Assembly (NCBI GenBank): GCA_963971225.1
Contig: OZ020268.1
Span: 115,846,572 to 115,910,571, forward strand
DNA from: Melieria omissa
Lineage: Eukaryota; Arthropoda; Insecta; Diptera; Ulidiidae
Direction of reading: 5' to 3'
DNA: 64,000 nt
Shown: positions 37,194 through 52,100 of the stretch, one piece after another
Numbering within the stretch: position 1 is the stretch's first letter
How the letters are laid out: each line of letters begins with the position of its first letter
Position numbers and translations under genes: made by a program
The notes under the pieces: generated by a model
Databases searched by the model: none
What the model was told of the DNA's origin: nothing
What the model saw: the letters and a program-made list of their open reading frames with translations, nothing else

Positions 37194-40100
37194 CTGCCGG
37201 AAAATTAAACAAATTAGAGGATGTTTAATAAAAAGTGTAATTTAATGTTATAAGAAAAAATATAAAAATTATCATAAAGTTCGAGTGTAATTAAAAATTA
37301 CAAGAAAAACTATACAAATAAATATAAAGTTCGGGATTAAGTAAAGCAAATAAAACACTAATAAAAAGTATACTAAAAAAAAAAAGTATGCTAAATAAAC
37401 TGAACTGTGTCTTACAAAAGTAAAAATTTACAAAAAAAATGTTTTGACAAAAATTAAATATTAAATGCTTTTTAATTTAATATGAAAAAATAAAAAGGAA
37501 ATAAAAATATAACTAAAAATAAAAAAATATAAAAAATTAAAATAAAGTTTAATTTAAAATTACAAGGAAAAATATAAAAATGAACAAAAAGTAATTTAAA
37601 ATAACAAGAAAAAAAATATCAAAATATATATAAAGTACGAGATCAAAAAGTGTAATTTAATGTTACAAGAAAAAATATAAAAACTATCATAAAGTTCGAG
37701 TGTAATTTTAAATTACAAGAAAAAAATATAAAAATAAACATAAAGTTCAAAATCAAGTTAAGCAAATAAAACACTAATGAAAAATATACTAAAAGAAAAA
37801 GTAATTTAAATCAACTTAACTGCATTTTACAAAAGCAAAAGTTAACTAAAAAAATGTTTTGATAAAAATTAAATATTAAAAAGCATTATATAAAAAAATA
37901 AAAAATATAAATAAAAATAAAAAAATAAAAACAAAAAATATAAAGAAAAATAAAAAAATAAAAAATATAAAAAATATAAATAAAAAGGTTAATTTAAAAT
38001 TAAAAAAAATATAAAAATAAACAAACAACAACAAAAATACAAGAAAAACCATATAAAATAAAAAATAAAGTTTGAGATCAAGTTAAGCAAATAAAAAATT
38101 AATCAAAAATATACTTAAAGCAAAAATTAATAAACTCAACTGCGTCTTACAAAAATTAACTAAAAAATGTTTTGACAAAAATTAAATATTGAAAATAATT
38201 TTATGAAAAATAAGGAAACAATATCATACATCATTGAAGCATAAAATACACTTAAATATAAATCAACCCCAAAATTAACAAAAATTTGTTTTCATAAAAA
38301 AGTAATCCCACCTTTTGTCTTTGGCAATGGCCTTTTTGCAACTCTCCAAATGATGATTGCGAAACTGCTCGCAGATGTGCTTTGTCTCCGGACTGAGACT
38401 GGACCAATGCGGCAAGGTGAGTACATTAGCTCCATACCTGCTCACAAACAAAAAACACACAAAAATTAGCATACAATTTTGCTTCACCTGATGCACTCAT
38501 CTCACACTCACCACAACTTGCGCCACAATTTAACAAGCGGCATTAGCAGCTCACTTGTATCTGTTATGAAGACCGCAAGCACAATTAAACTTTGACCGAA
38601 ATTCAAGAAAGCATCCAAGAAACTCAATTCCAAGTAAATGCCAGACATGCCCTCCATGATCAGCGTCCATATGGCAACTGCCAAACCCTAAAAGCAATTG
38701 GAAGATACAAAATGAGTGTTTTTTTGAAAAAATAAAATGCATTACACCAACTTACCACAAACATGGAGCACAGCAGAATAATAAGCAACACCGTATGCCT
38801 GAGTGTCTGATGCTCATCTGCATCGCTGGGATATTCCAGCGGCTCCAGGCCACGTCGCGTTCGCTCCTCGTAACGTTCAATGACATTTTGACAATTTTGG
38901 CGCGATGTGCTCGCGCCGCAGTTGAACGATGCGCTGCACAAACTGGGCCGTATGCCCAAAGTGCTATAACAAAATACCAAACATTTTAATATGCAAACAT
39001 TATGAGCTTTAAACTTAATAATAAACAAATTTGCTTACTCATTCTCAAACTGGTCGGTGGATGGTGTGGTTTCGTCACTTGTCTGTCTGGCCGCTTGTCT
39101 TCGGCCAAGCAAATCTTCAATATCCACAACAACTGTAGTAGTTGTGAGACTAGTTGTGGGGGTCGAGCAACAATTAGCGCCGCCGCAGCCACCTGTTGCG
39201 ATCGTGTCATTAACGGTTGCTGTTGAAATAATGTCGTCATCGTCGGAGGAAGAGTACGAGACGTGGCGGCTACGTGATGTGTTGTGATGAGCGTTGCCAT
39301 TAGACAGACGGGCGCCTTCGGCATTCGACAGTAGGTTGGCTGTGGAAATCGTTGACTGCAAATCTGATTGTTCTGGCGTCAGAGAGAGAGTACAACAATA
39401 CAATTTAATTTAATGGGATTTCAGTGAGTAATATTATAGCAATAATTACCTGATTCTGGATTTGACAGTTCACGCGCATAAGTCAAGTATTTTTCATAGC
39501 GTTTTTTGTAGCGTTGATGCATTACCAAACAGCCAACAGTAACTGCAATAAAAATCACAAAACTATAGTACCAATGTTGAACGAAAATATGCTAAAATGT
39601 AGTAGATTATAATTTTCAGATTGAAAACTTTGAAACATCACTGCAAGGTGCCAAACAATAGCAAAGTCATTTTCAAAAACAAACCTAAAACACAAACAGA
39701 CTTAAGAATGCTTAACTTGCACTACAAGTCGTTTGTAAATTAAACATTTGAGTAGTTTGAAAACCAACATTGTATTGCACGCGCCTGTTTTAACTTTTCA
39801 ATTATCATTGTTGCTCATCATTAAATAAATGGGCATTGAGTTTGTTATCTAAAATTTGCCATACACACCAATGAAGCACATCACAAGCATGAAAACCGTA
39901 ATGGCCGCCTGTGCAGTGCCATATTGAAAGCTGGGGTTGTGTTTGCCACCAGCCAGCACATCGCTATCAAACAGCACCAGCATTCCAGAAATTAGCGCTG
40001 GCACACCCCAAGCAAATGCAATCTGAAATAACATCAGGAGAATCAGGTTTCACATGCTGGTGAAGTCTTAAGTTATTCTTAATAGCACTTACCATGTACG

Positions 40101-43100
40101 GCCATAACTTAAGCACGAAGCAAAGACTGCGACACTGAAGAAATAGCAATGTAATTGCTAGAATGCCAGTCCACAAGCGGCTGCTGTACGTGCCAATGTT
40201 GAAAAGGAAGAACTGCACATACAGCACCCAACCCTCAACGTGTTCCAGCTTCGACCAGAGTATCACACCCACGCAGCACATTAACTGTCAACGCGCGCCA
40301 AATGATTGATGATTTTAATCAATTAATTTAGAAAAATTTGCGACATTTGACACTCACCTGCGACAGTATCAGACACAACGTGATGCGGTGCGGCATGCGG
40401 CTGCATCGCTTCGTTGCAATCAGCAGCAGCAGCATCCAAGCGCAGGCTGCCACACCAGCCACGCTAATGTCAAACGAAAACACGTCTAGTTCATGCAAAT
40501 AATCGACGGGATTTAGATTGGTTAGCGAAATCATCTTGGCGGAGATGAACATTAGCGGCGCCGACATAAAAGTGCACAGCACCATACTTTTGGCAATCTA
40601 TAGATATAATATAAGTGAGGAAAGTGAAACTAAATTTGAACAGTCGGGGCCAAAATTGATAGCTTACCAAATCCACTTCAACATTGTATTGCGTGGCAAT
40701 GACAAAAGCACCAGGAGCAGCGGGAAATGTGCCATAGAGAAAGCCGAAAGTGCTCAGCTCAGTGGTGTCGTTGAAATCGCTGCCCGCTTGCATGATGTTC
40801 ACGGTCTGACGACTCACCAGCGGCAAAACCAGACTGCAAGTATTAAAACGCAATTAATTCTGTGCCTAAAAGTATGCTGTCATATCCGAAACTAACATTT
40901 TAACTAAAATTAGTATGCCGGGCAGCAAAAAACCAGAGCCACGCAACGTGCTGCCCTGTCCCACGATCTTCAGGCCCAGCAGAAAGAGCGCCGTGGCCGA
41001 GAAGGATTGTCCAAAGACGCGCAACACGCTGGCCATAATTTCGGGCAAGCCATGAGGAAAGACAAAAGCGCCTGCCACACCGAGCAGTGTCATCAGCAGC
41101 AGCGGATTGAAGAAGAGCGACTTGATGGTGTGCAACACCAGCTGCTGACGTTCGCTCAAGCAGCGAGCGCGCTTGGTCATCTGTTCGGCAGGGCAAGTAT
41201 CGGGGCAAATGGGAGACTGTGCCTGCAGAGAAACAAAATTGAAGAGTAAATTTAAATGCGTGGAAACAGATTAAATGCACAACAACTTACCACTTCATTT
41301 TTGTTTTTCATGATTTTGGATATCTCCAGCAACACTAAGGCAATGGGATTGAGTATGGCTAGCGATATGGGCGCCATCAAATATAAGTAGGAAGCGTACT
41401 CCGGATGCACATCCTTGTAAAGTGCCATCACTACAAGCAAATGCAAATGTTGAAGGACTGAAAAAAGTGATTCTCAGCGAACATACCAATGGGATAACCA
41501 ATAGCAAAGTCATTGCTCTGCGTGCAGAAGATGCCCAGCAGACCGGCGCGCGCAATATTGAGCGGACGCGCGACGAGCAGCGAAATGATGAGCACCGCAA
41601 AGAACACAATAGCTTTGGAGATGAGCATGGCCAGCAGAAAGGCCCAGTTCACTGCGCTCCAGTTGAGTTCCACCAGCGAGAGAAAGATGAGCGATGGCAG
41701 CGCAAATGTGCCAACGAAAGTGCCCAAACCTTTTGTTTCTGCATTTGAAATGATCTTGAAGCGTCCGGCAATGTAACTGCAACAAGAAGAAGAGGAAGTT
41801 TACATTAAAGAAAGTTTCAATAAATGCTGAAAACATTAACTAAGAAACATTTCTGTTCATATTTGCTCAACAATTACATGTTGTAAAGCACAAGGCCGGT
41901 GAAATGATTTTAGTTTATATTTATTGCACAAGTAGGTGTGAAGTTCTCACGCTTCCGCTGCACTCAACAACCAATTCATCAATTCCAACACATTTTGCTA
42001 GAAAGACAAATTACAAACTTTTACTTTTTCAATTAAAATGCAAATTGAAACAGCAGTGCGGAAATTGTGCGTTTAGAGAAATTATGAATAAGCAAAAATC
42101 GAGTGAGTAAGCAGTGCGTCGCTTTTATTGCCACTTTTATTGGAAGCATACAAATAAAATGGCCATTTTTCGCACGCACCTGTAGCCCTGAGTGGCACAC
42201 ACCCCTTTAACGGCGACCAATAGTTTTGCCAACAAATCGATTTGAATTTATTATCAGTCAGTGCGCGCTAAACGACGCCGACGGCAACAGTTGCGACAGC
42301 CGGCAACCAATTTAAGCGTAATTTCTTTGGTCGCCCCATTCATTAATACTACTGAAATAGATGGCGAATTGTAAATAACAGCAACACAACAACAAATCAA
42401 CACTTAAAATAAAATTAAAAAAATTAAATAAAATAAAATAACATAACAAGACACAAACACAGCAACGGCAAATTGTATGCAAATCATTGTGTATGTTTCT
42501 TGTTTCTTCCATTCTATTTCATTTCAAAATTGATTTCAAGTGCGCCTTTTTTGTATGGACTGTTATTGTTGTTGTCGTTGTGCTTCAAAGTCGCCAAATG
42601 CGGCGTGCAGCAGCAACACGCCCCAAACAACTTGAACTGCTCTTCAACCGAATGCGGCGAACAGTTTCGGCTGGTGCGCATAATACAAGTTGCTTGACCT
42701 CAGACATGTTCGGTGTTTTTAGTTATAAATGTCGCCGCAGTTTGTATTTTTATTATACTCGATTATTGTTGCTGCGACCAAAGCTGGATGCAATGCTCGA
42801 GCTATAATTAAGCCAACAAAATTAATGCGAAAACATTTGACGCTGCGCAAAACATTCCACTTAAATCTAAAACATTCGCACTCAAAAGACATAAACAGAA
42901 AATTGGATTCAGGGGAACAAACGTAATTCCGCTCTTGATTGAATGCGGCACAATTTAAAGTATTTGCGCAGCTTCAACACACATTCACTTCGTTTGGTAG
43001 TGAAGTGAAGTAAAGAAGTTTAAGTGCCTCAATTGCATGTGCTGTGCAATTTTTTAGTTTAGTTGCACTGAACGCGCCGGTGTGTTGACTACTTTCCACC

Positions 43101-46100
43101 CATCGTCGTCTACCAAGTACAGAAAACACACACAACCTGCGCTGACTTATGGGCCAGTTACCCGAGACGTAACTTAGTTTGACGTGTCAGCTGACACCAC
43201 CTGCTATACTCGAAAGCTGTACAATTGGTTACCTAAGACGAAGAACGAAAACTTAGAACTTAACTTTTAACTTAGAAAACTGTTTCGTTTATGTTTCTAC
43301 GTTTATGTTTACGGAAAACGCAATCAGCTGATAGTTTTGCTTAGGGAAATGTCAGTGTTGCCAGATGCCTGAAATGACTTTCTCCTCAATCTTAAAAAAA
43401 ATACCGAAATTTCCTCCCAAATGTTCGAAAAATCTCCTAAACTTGTTTTATAACTTGAATCATTTTAAAGGAATACAATTTTTCATAAAAAAAAAATATA
43501 TAGGGGAATTCTTTGTAAGGTGCCACCCCATAGCTTTTTTGCGCATAATTCGTTAGAAAATTAACGTATCGCCAATTTTAATATACCGTTCGAAAGAGGG
43601 TTAAAGGGGCTAGGATCCAAGGTAACACTTCAATTGAATTTTTCGTAATTATGAATTTTACTGCCAATTTCGCAAAGTGTTCAAAATCGACACCCTAAAA
43701 TTTTTTAATGTAAAGTGCCACCCCCTAAAAAAACCGCTAAAAACGTAGAAATCTCAAGCAAAAATGCATGATTTAGAAAATTTACGAAAGATTATTGAAT
43801 TTAATTTGAATTGAATAGAAAATGACCGAAAGCAAAATGGAAATTGAATGGTAACGAATGAAACGAATAATTGTATGGAAATTGATAAACAAAACTGAAC
43901 TAATTTATTCCTCATGATAAGATTAGAGAAAAATAGATAATTAATACTAAGATAATTAGACTAAGAACACTTTAAATTCATTGTAATGACGATTCCGAGC
44001 AATAAAAAGTCATTATACCGATATAGGACCACAAAACAATGAAAAAGGGGGGGGGGTGGCACCTTACAAAGAAAAAAAGGTGGCACTTTACATTCTTATG
44101 GTATTTTGGAAATCATTGTATAAATTTGTTCCTTTTACGATATGCTCGGATATCATTTCGGATTATGAAAAACCATTAAAAATTAAGTCCAACACTGATA
44201 TTTACCTTAGTTTTTTATAAGTTTTTGGTTACTTTTTCACCGCAAGAAAAACCTTCAGTTTTAATTTTTATGTCTTTTCTTAACCAAATTTGACACTTTT
44301 ATTTACCCAGACCGTACCATTAAGTATGTTCCCAAAAAACCCAAATTGGAATTGATGTTGACATATATACCTTAAATAACAATAGCAATTTTTTTTCTTG
44401 GATTGCTGGAACATCGAAATCGAGCAGGGGTGGCACCTTACAAAGAGTGGCACCTTACAAAGAATTCCCCTACATATTTTTTTTTAATGAAGCCTTTTTT
44501 ATTCATCTTCAGCTTAATAACTAAAACAACACATATAAGAAAATAATTTAATAAAAAGTGCAATTTTTGGCTGGATTTCATTGTAACAGAAATAAGTGAG
44601 AACGAGATAGAACGATCTTACATTTTGCTTTTTGACTATTAAAATAGTTGCCAAACTGTGTTGGTTGCCAGTGTTCCCAATACATCATACTTCGTTATTC
44701 AAAAATCTCCATAAATCCACTAAGAATCAGAAAAATCCCCTAACATAAAATATAAATCTCCTAAACTTTCTCCTAAACAATTTTTCTTAAAAATTCTCCT
44801 AAAATGCCAAGAATATCCTAAATCTAGGAGGAAATCTAGGTGGCAACACTGGGAATATTGCCACTCTGCTCTGCATAATTTGGAAAATGAAGAAAATGAC
44901 CAGAAATTGTTAAATATATAAATTTGAATAAAATTCTTATTTTTTTATTAAAATTAATTAATTTTTTAAGTCGTTGGATGCTCAATAATATGATTCAATA
45001 ATATTAAGTAAAAAAAACCTCGCGAAAAAAATTAATTTTCTTGAGCACCAGATGAAAAGAAACTGAGTGGCAATAACTTTCTTTCTATCGACAAGGAATA
45101 TCAACTGATTTCTAAGTTTCTGTTTACGGAAACTAAGTTTTGGGTAACCGCTCAAAATTTCCAAGTTTACAGTTACGTTTAAGTTTAAGTTCTACGTCTC
45201 GGGTAACTGGCCCATTACTAACAAATGCATAATTGAGTGCACATTGACTAACGTTTGTACTTTCAACACAGCACAGTACAGTGCCGAACGATTAGACGGA
45301 GAGAGAGCGCGCACAAAAAGAAAATAAGATTTGCTCTGGAATGGGCAGCAAAGTAAATAAAATTAAATAACTTTAAAGTTTAAAGTTTAAAAGGCCCTCA
45401 AGCCGATAACATCTTATCGCCAGAAAAATATTGTTAAATTTGGAGAATGAATTTTTCAACTGAAAATTGTGTGTGAAATTGCTTGTCTGGTATATATAGA
45501 ATAGGATATGTTATGTTAACGTTGTGAGTCAACTTACTGAAATTCCAAAGGCATTTTTTAAAAGAACTGACGCATTGTAACAATTATCACGAATATTTCG
45601 CCTAGCTGGCTTAATGCATTTTCTCTGTGTAATTAAGAATGTAAACGGAAATGATGCGAGTAACGTACAAGATGTTATCTTATACATAAACTCAGTACTT
45701 CAGTATGACGCAAACTTGTCGAGGGCCATGTCATTTCAGTTCAAATAACCTTTTACAAATATGTAGACATTAGGGATCGCAATTTTTTGCCATTTTGCGA
45801 TCCCGGGATTTTCGGGATTGAAAAGTTAAATCCCGGGATTTAATCCCGGGATTCATATAACAAATTTTTTAATAAAACAATTTTCCCGAATTGCATAAAT
45901 ACTTGTTTATAATATATTTACCATAAAAATGGACACATTTTAATCACATTTGGGTAGTTTCAAGATTTTTTATCTTGAATTTAATCACATTTTGTTTAAC
46001 CCTTCAATTCCCATGTCCAAAATAGTGAAAAAGAAAATTTTCTTTTTAAATAAAAGAGCTTAGATACGTTTGGATAAGACAAAAAAATACATAAAAAATG

Positions 46101-49100
46101 TTTAAACTACCCTCATTTTTATATTTAAAGAAACCATACAAACTCGCACTGCTTTAATTACGCGTGAAACAAATGAATAAATTTGACAAATGACGTTTCG
46201 CTAGTGTTGCAAGGAAAATTAAATAAACAATTACTTCTAATTGACTTTGCTATACAAGTGTTAGAATTTAAAAATAAAAACCTATGTGGTAGGAAAGAAA
46301 TATTAAGCATCTGTCACCTACAGGTGACACTGGGAATTGAAGAGTTAACTTAAAAGTTTTTCATTTGACATTTAACTTCAGTTTCATAGCATTTTGTTTT
46401 ATCCAAAAATGACACTTAAACATAACTTATTACTTTGCAACCGACTTTATGATAGTGCATATATATGCATATTTAATAAAAAAAAATAAAATAGTTAATT
46501 TGTTTGTGCTTTTAGTTTTACTTCAATTATTTCGATAAAAAAGTTAAGCGTTTTGATTAACTAAAAACTGAGATCTTAAAAATACTAATTGGGTTTTTGT
46601 GTTTTTAAATTTATTTCATTTGAACTTTGAAGCATCTTTTGCAATCCCGAAAATCCCGGGATTAAAGGATTTGAATCCCGGGATTTTCGGGACTGGAAAA
46701 TGTCCGGGATCCCGGGGTCTCGGGATCCCGGGATTGCGATGCCTAGTAGACATCCTTTACATACTAAAAGGACTGTATTCTAACTCATATTACTATCATT
46801 TCAATAACAATTTTTACAAAATAATCCTTTAGACTGAAAATTACCATTCTGATACTTGCCAAAAAAAAAACACCCAAATTGTATCGCTACATAATTCTGT
46901 TTATTACGAGTATTGTTTTACTTAGCAACACATCTTTCATTTTCATTTAATATTAACCCTAGTGTGTGTGCTGAAAAAGAACACTCTTACCCATGTGATG
47001 GGGTACCCCAGTAAAAATTGTACGAAAATTTCTCACTTTTTGTTTGCACTGTAAGACATTTTACCGTTTTTGTTAAGTTTTAAAGTTGTCTTTCGACAGG
47101 TTCAAAAAATGTTTACGTTTTAAAGTTTTCGATAACGATGCTAGCCGACCTTTACGACCCCAAACAAATAAAGCGGCTGCCATTTTTTGTTGATAAAATT
47201 GTTCTATTACAAATTATTTGCTTTAGAAAGTTTTACTTACAAGAAATATCTAAGAAATCGATGAAACTCCATAAAAAATGTGTTGGGTTATCCGGGTTCT
47301 CCAATAACTAAATGGAATCAAACACTCGAAAATAAAGACATAATACTATTTTGGGAGTTGTCATGAAGTTTCACCTTTCTAGGTTATCCGCAAGTATGTA
47401 AAATTTCAGTATCAAAGTGATTTGGGTACCCGGGTACCCCATCACACACATAAGGGTTAACTCAACTCCTGGGCACCCTAGGATCCACCTAAGTCTATCT
47501 AAGTCGTAGTACAATGGACATATAATTGTCTGACTACTGCGCTTGCCAGATCGTTGTGACAGGAAAAAAACCCCAACTCTATGCATATTCAACAGAATTT
47601 GGACAATTTCCCAATAATAACTGCGACTAAGCAAACAGATAATCTCAACAAAGCCAAACCATTAACATGGGTATAAACAAAGTTTAAGCCTTCAAATAAA
47701 CTGTTCACAAAATCGTTTATCTTAAAAATTCCATGAAAGACGTTTCAAACACTATTTCACATTGTTTTGTGTTTGTGATGGAAAACTGAAAATAAAAACA
47801 TAGTTGTCCATAATTGCGACCAGTCATTTGCAATGCCTGCAGCCACTTGTGTTGCATTGAGATTAGCTGACATGGTTGAATGTGTGTAATTGTGTTTGCA
47901 CATACAATTGTCGAGAATCGAGACTTTTCGAATGCAGCCCAGCTATGTTAATAGCACAAATATGCTACACATTTGTTGAAAAGCATACAAAATCAATTAG
48001 CTGTAAACAAAGCAACAGCTCAAAGGGTGATGAGATTATTTTTCTTCTTCTCGTTGCCAACTCGCGCTTGGCAGTGAAATAGCGCTAAGCTCGATGTCAT
48101 TACTTGCCGATTAAATGCTGCTGCACATTTCCTTATCAGCTCGGCCACAGCTGGTTGGCGATGCTATGAAAAAAAAAATGCAAACGATTTGCAGCCAGCA
48201 AAGCGTTCGACTGTGGCGCACTTGAATACTACAGACAACCCAGTGACAGTCAGTGTAGCTCTTGCAGTTTCTGATTTCTTATGAGCGATTATATTAAATA
48301 AATTATGCAATCATTGTATCATGCAGTGGCTATTATAGCAGCAGTTTTATAAAAATTATGACATTTTTAATAAGTATGATTATTGCAATTGAGCAATGTC
48401 GGTTTGCTGGTGGCACTAATAAGTATGTTTGTGTATACTGTGTATGTAAAAGTAGTTGGAATTAAAACAAAAACAAAGAATTAATTTACAGCACACACCG
48501 AGTGTCTTACAACTATGCCAGTGCTTGATTCTGCTAGAAGTTTACTTAACCTATTGTTGCCTTATGGGTAAAAATTTACCCATGAAAATTGACTTTTTTA
48601 AAAAATCACAGAAAAGTTCGTGGTAGAGATATCTCAAAATCATTGATAGGGATGGTTGGGATAAAAATGGAACTACTTTAGTCTTGTGGAGGTCACCCTA
48701 AAATTCCGCCATCTAGCTGGAGTTATCAAAATGTGAATTTTTTGGAGTCTGATAACTCCAGCTAGATGGAGGAATTTTAGGGCGACCTCCACAAGACTAA
48801 GGTAGTTCCATCTTTATCCCAACCATCCCTATCAATGATTTTGAGATATCTGTACCACGAACTTCACGAAAAATTCACATTTTTTGGAGGTGGAAAATGT
48901 GGCTAAACGTGGTGGCTTTAGAACTTCACAAAAATCTGCCTACTAACTCACCTGTAAACAATACATATTTTGTTCACGCCTTTAGCTGATCACTTTAAAA
49001 AGTATGGAAAAAAGCTACCATTGCTGCGTAATGGGTAAAAAATACCCAATGAATATCTCAGCAACGTGCAGAGAGAGAAAGCTGAAATTGAAATTGTTTT

Positions 49101-52100
49101 TGATCATTTTGGGTCAATTCCAGGTCGTGTATGAAATTTTATCAAAATCGTATGGGTGGATCTGGTACCCGGCTTTTATGGGTTAAGCGAAGTGGTAAGT
49201 AAATACAAGAAACAACGCTAGACTTCAGATTCCGACTCCTGCGATAGCTGAATCCAAAATATAGGAAAACGTAATAAGTCTGTTTTTCAGCAGCTGCTCT
49301 CAGCAGGAAATGCCAAATCGCTGATATTAAAACTGTTTACGAAAAAAATTAACAAATTTAAGATTAGAACTTTACATTAAATTAAATAATTAAATTAAAT
49401 TAAACTGAACTAAATTAAATTAAGTTAAATTAAATTAAATTAAATTAAATTAAATTAAATTAAATTAAATTAAATTAAATTAAATTAAATTAAATTAAAT
49501 TAAATTAAATTAAATTAAATTAAATTAAATTAAATTAAATTAAATTAAATAAAATAAAATAAAATAAAATAAAATAAAATAAAATAAAATAAAATCATTA
49601 AATTATTAATTAATTGATTAATAATTAAATGAATTTAAATAATTAAATTTAAATACAGATTATTTAAATATTATTTTTATTACATTTAAATACATTTAAA
49701 AAATACATTTAAAATTTTAATAAATTTTATTGATCGACTAAGTCCAGGAACCCAAAGACGATTCCAAGCTTGCACTATGTCAGGTCATTGATTCATAATG
49801 AAATGTACTGACAGCGGTTCGGGCCGAAACCCTTGCACACTGCAACCTGAAAGGTTTTTGACCCCCACAGATCATCTGGTTTCTTATGCACTCAAGTATT
49901 GAGTCAAACCTTTCTGCAATGTTTGCCTCAGGTGCGCATCATTGTTTCCCCAGAAATTTTGTCTGTGTCTGCCTGTGTGTCAGTGCTGAACAGTTTTTAA
50001 TTACAAACTTCATTATCTCGGTTATTTATATTTTTACAAAAGACCAGCAACATGTCGATTGGTGTTTGATCGATGGTATTCGATGAGTTTTTATTAAAAA
50101 ACCTCAGTCAAATATATGTATTAATATGATCAACAACAACCACAACTAATGTCAATAAACTTAAACAGATGGCGCTCAAATTTCACTTGGCAACAACAAC
50201 ATTAAAATGCTATTAACTTGCAATAAAAAATTTGCCAATAAAAAAAACATGTTTAACATAAAAATTTACAGCTACTTTTATTCAGAACTAACACACTTAA
50301 TTGTATCCATAGATCGGGCGCGCAGTCTTGTTGTTGTGGTGCGACAAAAATTCCCTGAAGCAGTTTTAGAAAGTCGACATTTTCCTGTTGGCAGTCGCAG
50401 TGCAGCTGACCAGCGTATTGGCGGTCAGCACGTGATTCGAACGACATTTATCATTGAGCTGGCAACTGGTTTTGAGGTGTAAACAAAGTTATGGGCAACA
50501 AAAAAAGAAATGAACGCTGCAAGCAAAGCCACTTCAGAAGCAGACAATTTATGCAAAACCACGACAACAAAAATAATGCCCGCTTGAATTTTGACATTTT
50601 CGTGGAATTCAGTGGGTGTTGTACGCTTAATCAAGCAATCAGAATAAAATCAATGCTCAAGTCAGTAAATTCAATTGAACGAGCACAAATTCGTTTATGC
50701 CAAACAAATAATAAAATTAAGCAAATACCGTTTGTTTAATTTATTTTACTAGCATTGCTTCTCGCACAAACTTCTCATTCCGCACGTGTCCAAGCAACTT
50801 GACTCGACATTTTTTCAGTTCGTAGCGAAAACAATAACAAAAACCGATAAAAACCGGTAGATAGAAATAAGTGGAATAACCCACAGACACGCAAATGCAA
50901 TTGAGTACCACAGTGTGACGTCACAAATTGAATCATAAAACTGCAGGTAGCGTGACAGACAAACGAAGAAGCGCTGGCAAAGGTGTGAAAAGTATAATAC
51001 ATAGTTAAGTGAACAGACAAAGGCAAAGTTCGCTTAATTATATACACGACTTAGAAAACTAATATAAACTAGTACGTACGCTACGTAAAAAACTTAACAT
51101 TATATATGCATTCATATGAATGCATATACGCTTCGTTCAAAACTTAAGCCCATGTCTACAGTTTTAGATTTATACATACATACTTAAGTTAATAAGTTTT
51201 TAATAAGTTGAGTTTTTCAACAAATGAGATTTAGTACCAAAGCTTCAATTAAGATGTGCGAGGTGTGTACATATGTGGGTTCGACTTAAGCACATCGACT
51301 TAAGCTGGAGATGTTGGAATTCACGATTCAAAATTATATGCAAGCTCGTGCTGATGGATGTCTTAATGAAATCCTGAGCGCAGAATTATTTACATGAAAA
51401 TTATTTAAATAAGAATTATTTAGATGAAAATTATGTTGATGCAAAAAAATTGTATAAACAATATTATGTGCATATTCAATCAATTAATTTGTATAATTTA
51501 ATGGGAAACTAAGTCAAAATATGCATAACATATATTTATAGAACCAATTTAAACGATAGAAGTAGAGTCACCTTGGGACTTTTTATTGAAAGACAGCAAA
51601 GTACATAATAAAAACTTGAAGCAAGCGAAAACTTTTATAAAATTTTATTATGGGAAACTATTATGACTTATTAAATTTTGTTTTCAAAAGCAAACAACGA
51701 TAGTTGGAGGTCGACGGCGTAGAGAGAGACCGTGCCTAAGGCAAAAGGACAAAGTTGAGGGCGCCCTATTATCCTTGGTGCGACCAACTGGCGAAGGACG
51801 CGCAAAGCAGAGGTGCCTGGAGAAAACTTTTGCGGTAGACCGTAACCCTGTAACGGATTGTTATGACCAGTAAAGTACATTTTGAATTGAAAATAATCAA
51901 AGTGGTTCATGAAGCGCCTCTGTAATTGAGTTGAATCAAGCAATAAGAGTTCGCACGAAGGGATATTGAAGTTTCATGCCGTAAGCATGCATGACACCTA
52001 TTGTTATTAGGATCATTAAGGGTCAGAGGCGCACACAAGATTTAATTTTTGCAGGGTTTTATACAACACTTTTAAGCCCAATACCATTTGGCACCCACAA

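Larger units (their letters stand above)
43150..45214. mobile_element. PIF/Harbinger-like TIR element, outer shell of a three-level nest
   Basis: Ends are TGGGCCAGTTACCCGAGACG and its complement, with TTA at both flanks (43147-43149, 45215-45217). A TTA duplication fits PIF/Harbinger. Without its insertions it would be well under 1 kb. No transposase is present. Confidence 0.78.

Noticed and set aside
37194..38311. CRISPR-like spaced repeats
   Set aside because: Repeat units are degenerate and about 0.4 kb, in an intron of a eukaryotic gene.
38551..38742. Minus-strand 63-codon frame at anchor exon 12
   Set aside because: It runs in the wrong frame. The correct frame, set by splice phase, gives the LNFGQ segment matching GPR155.
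40500..41840. Open frames on the plus strand across anchor exons
   Set aside because: They are antisense shadows of conserved exons; the minus-strand translation matches GPR155 throughout.
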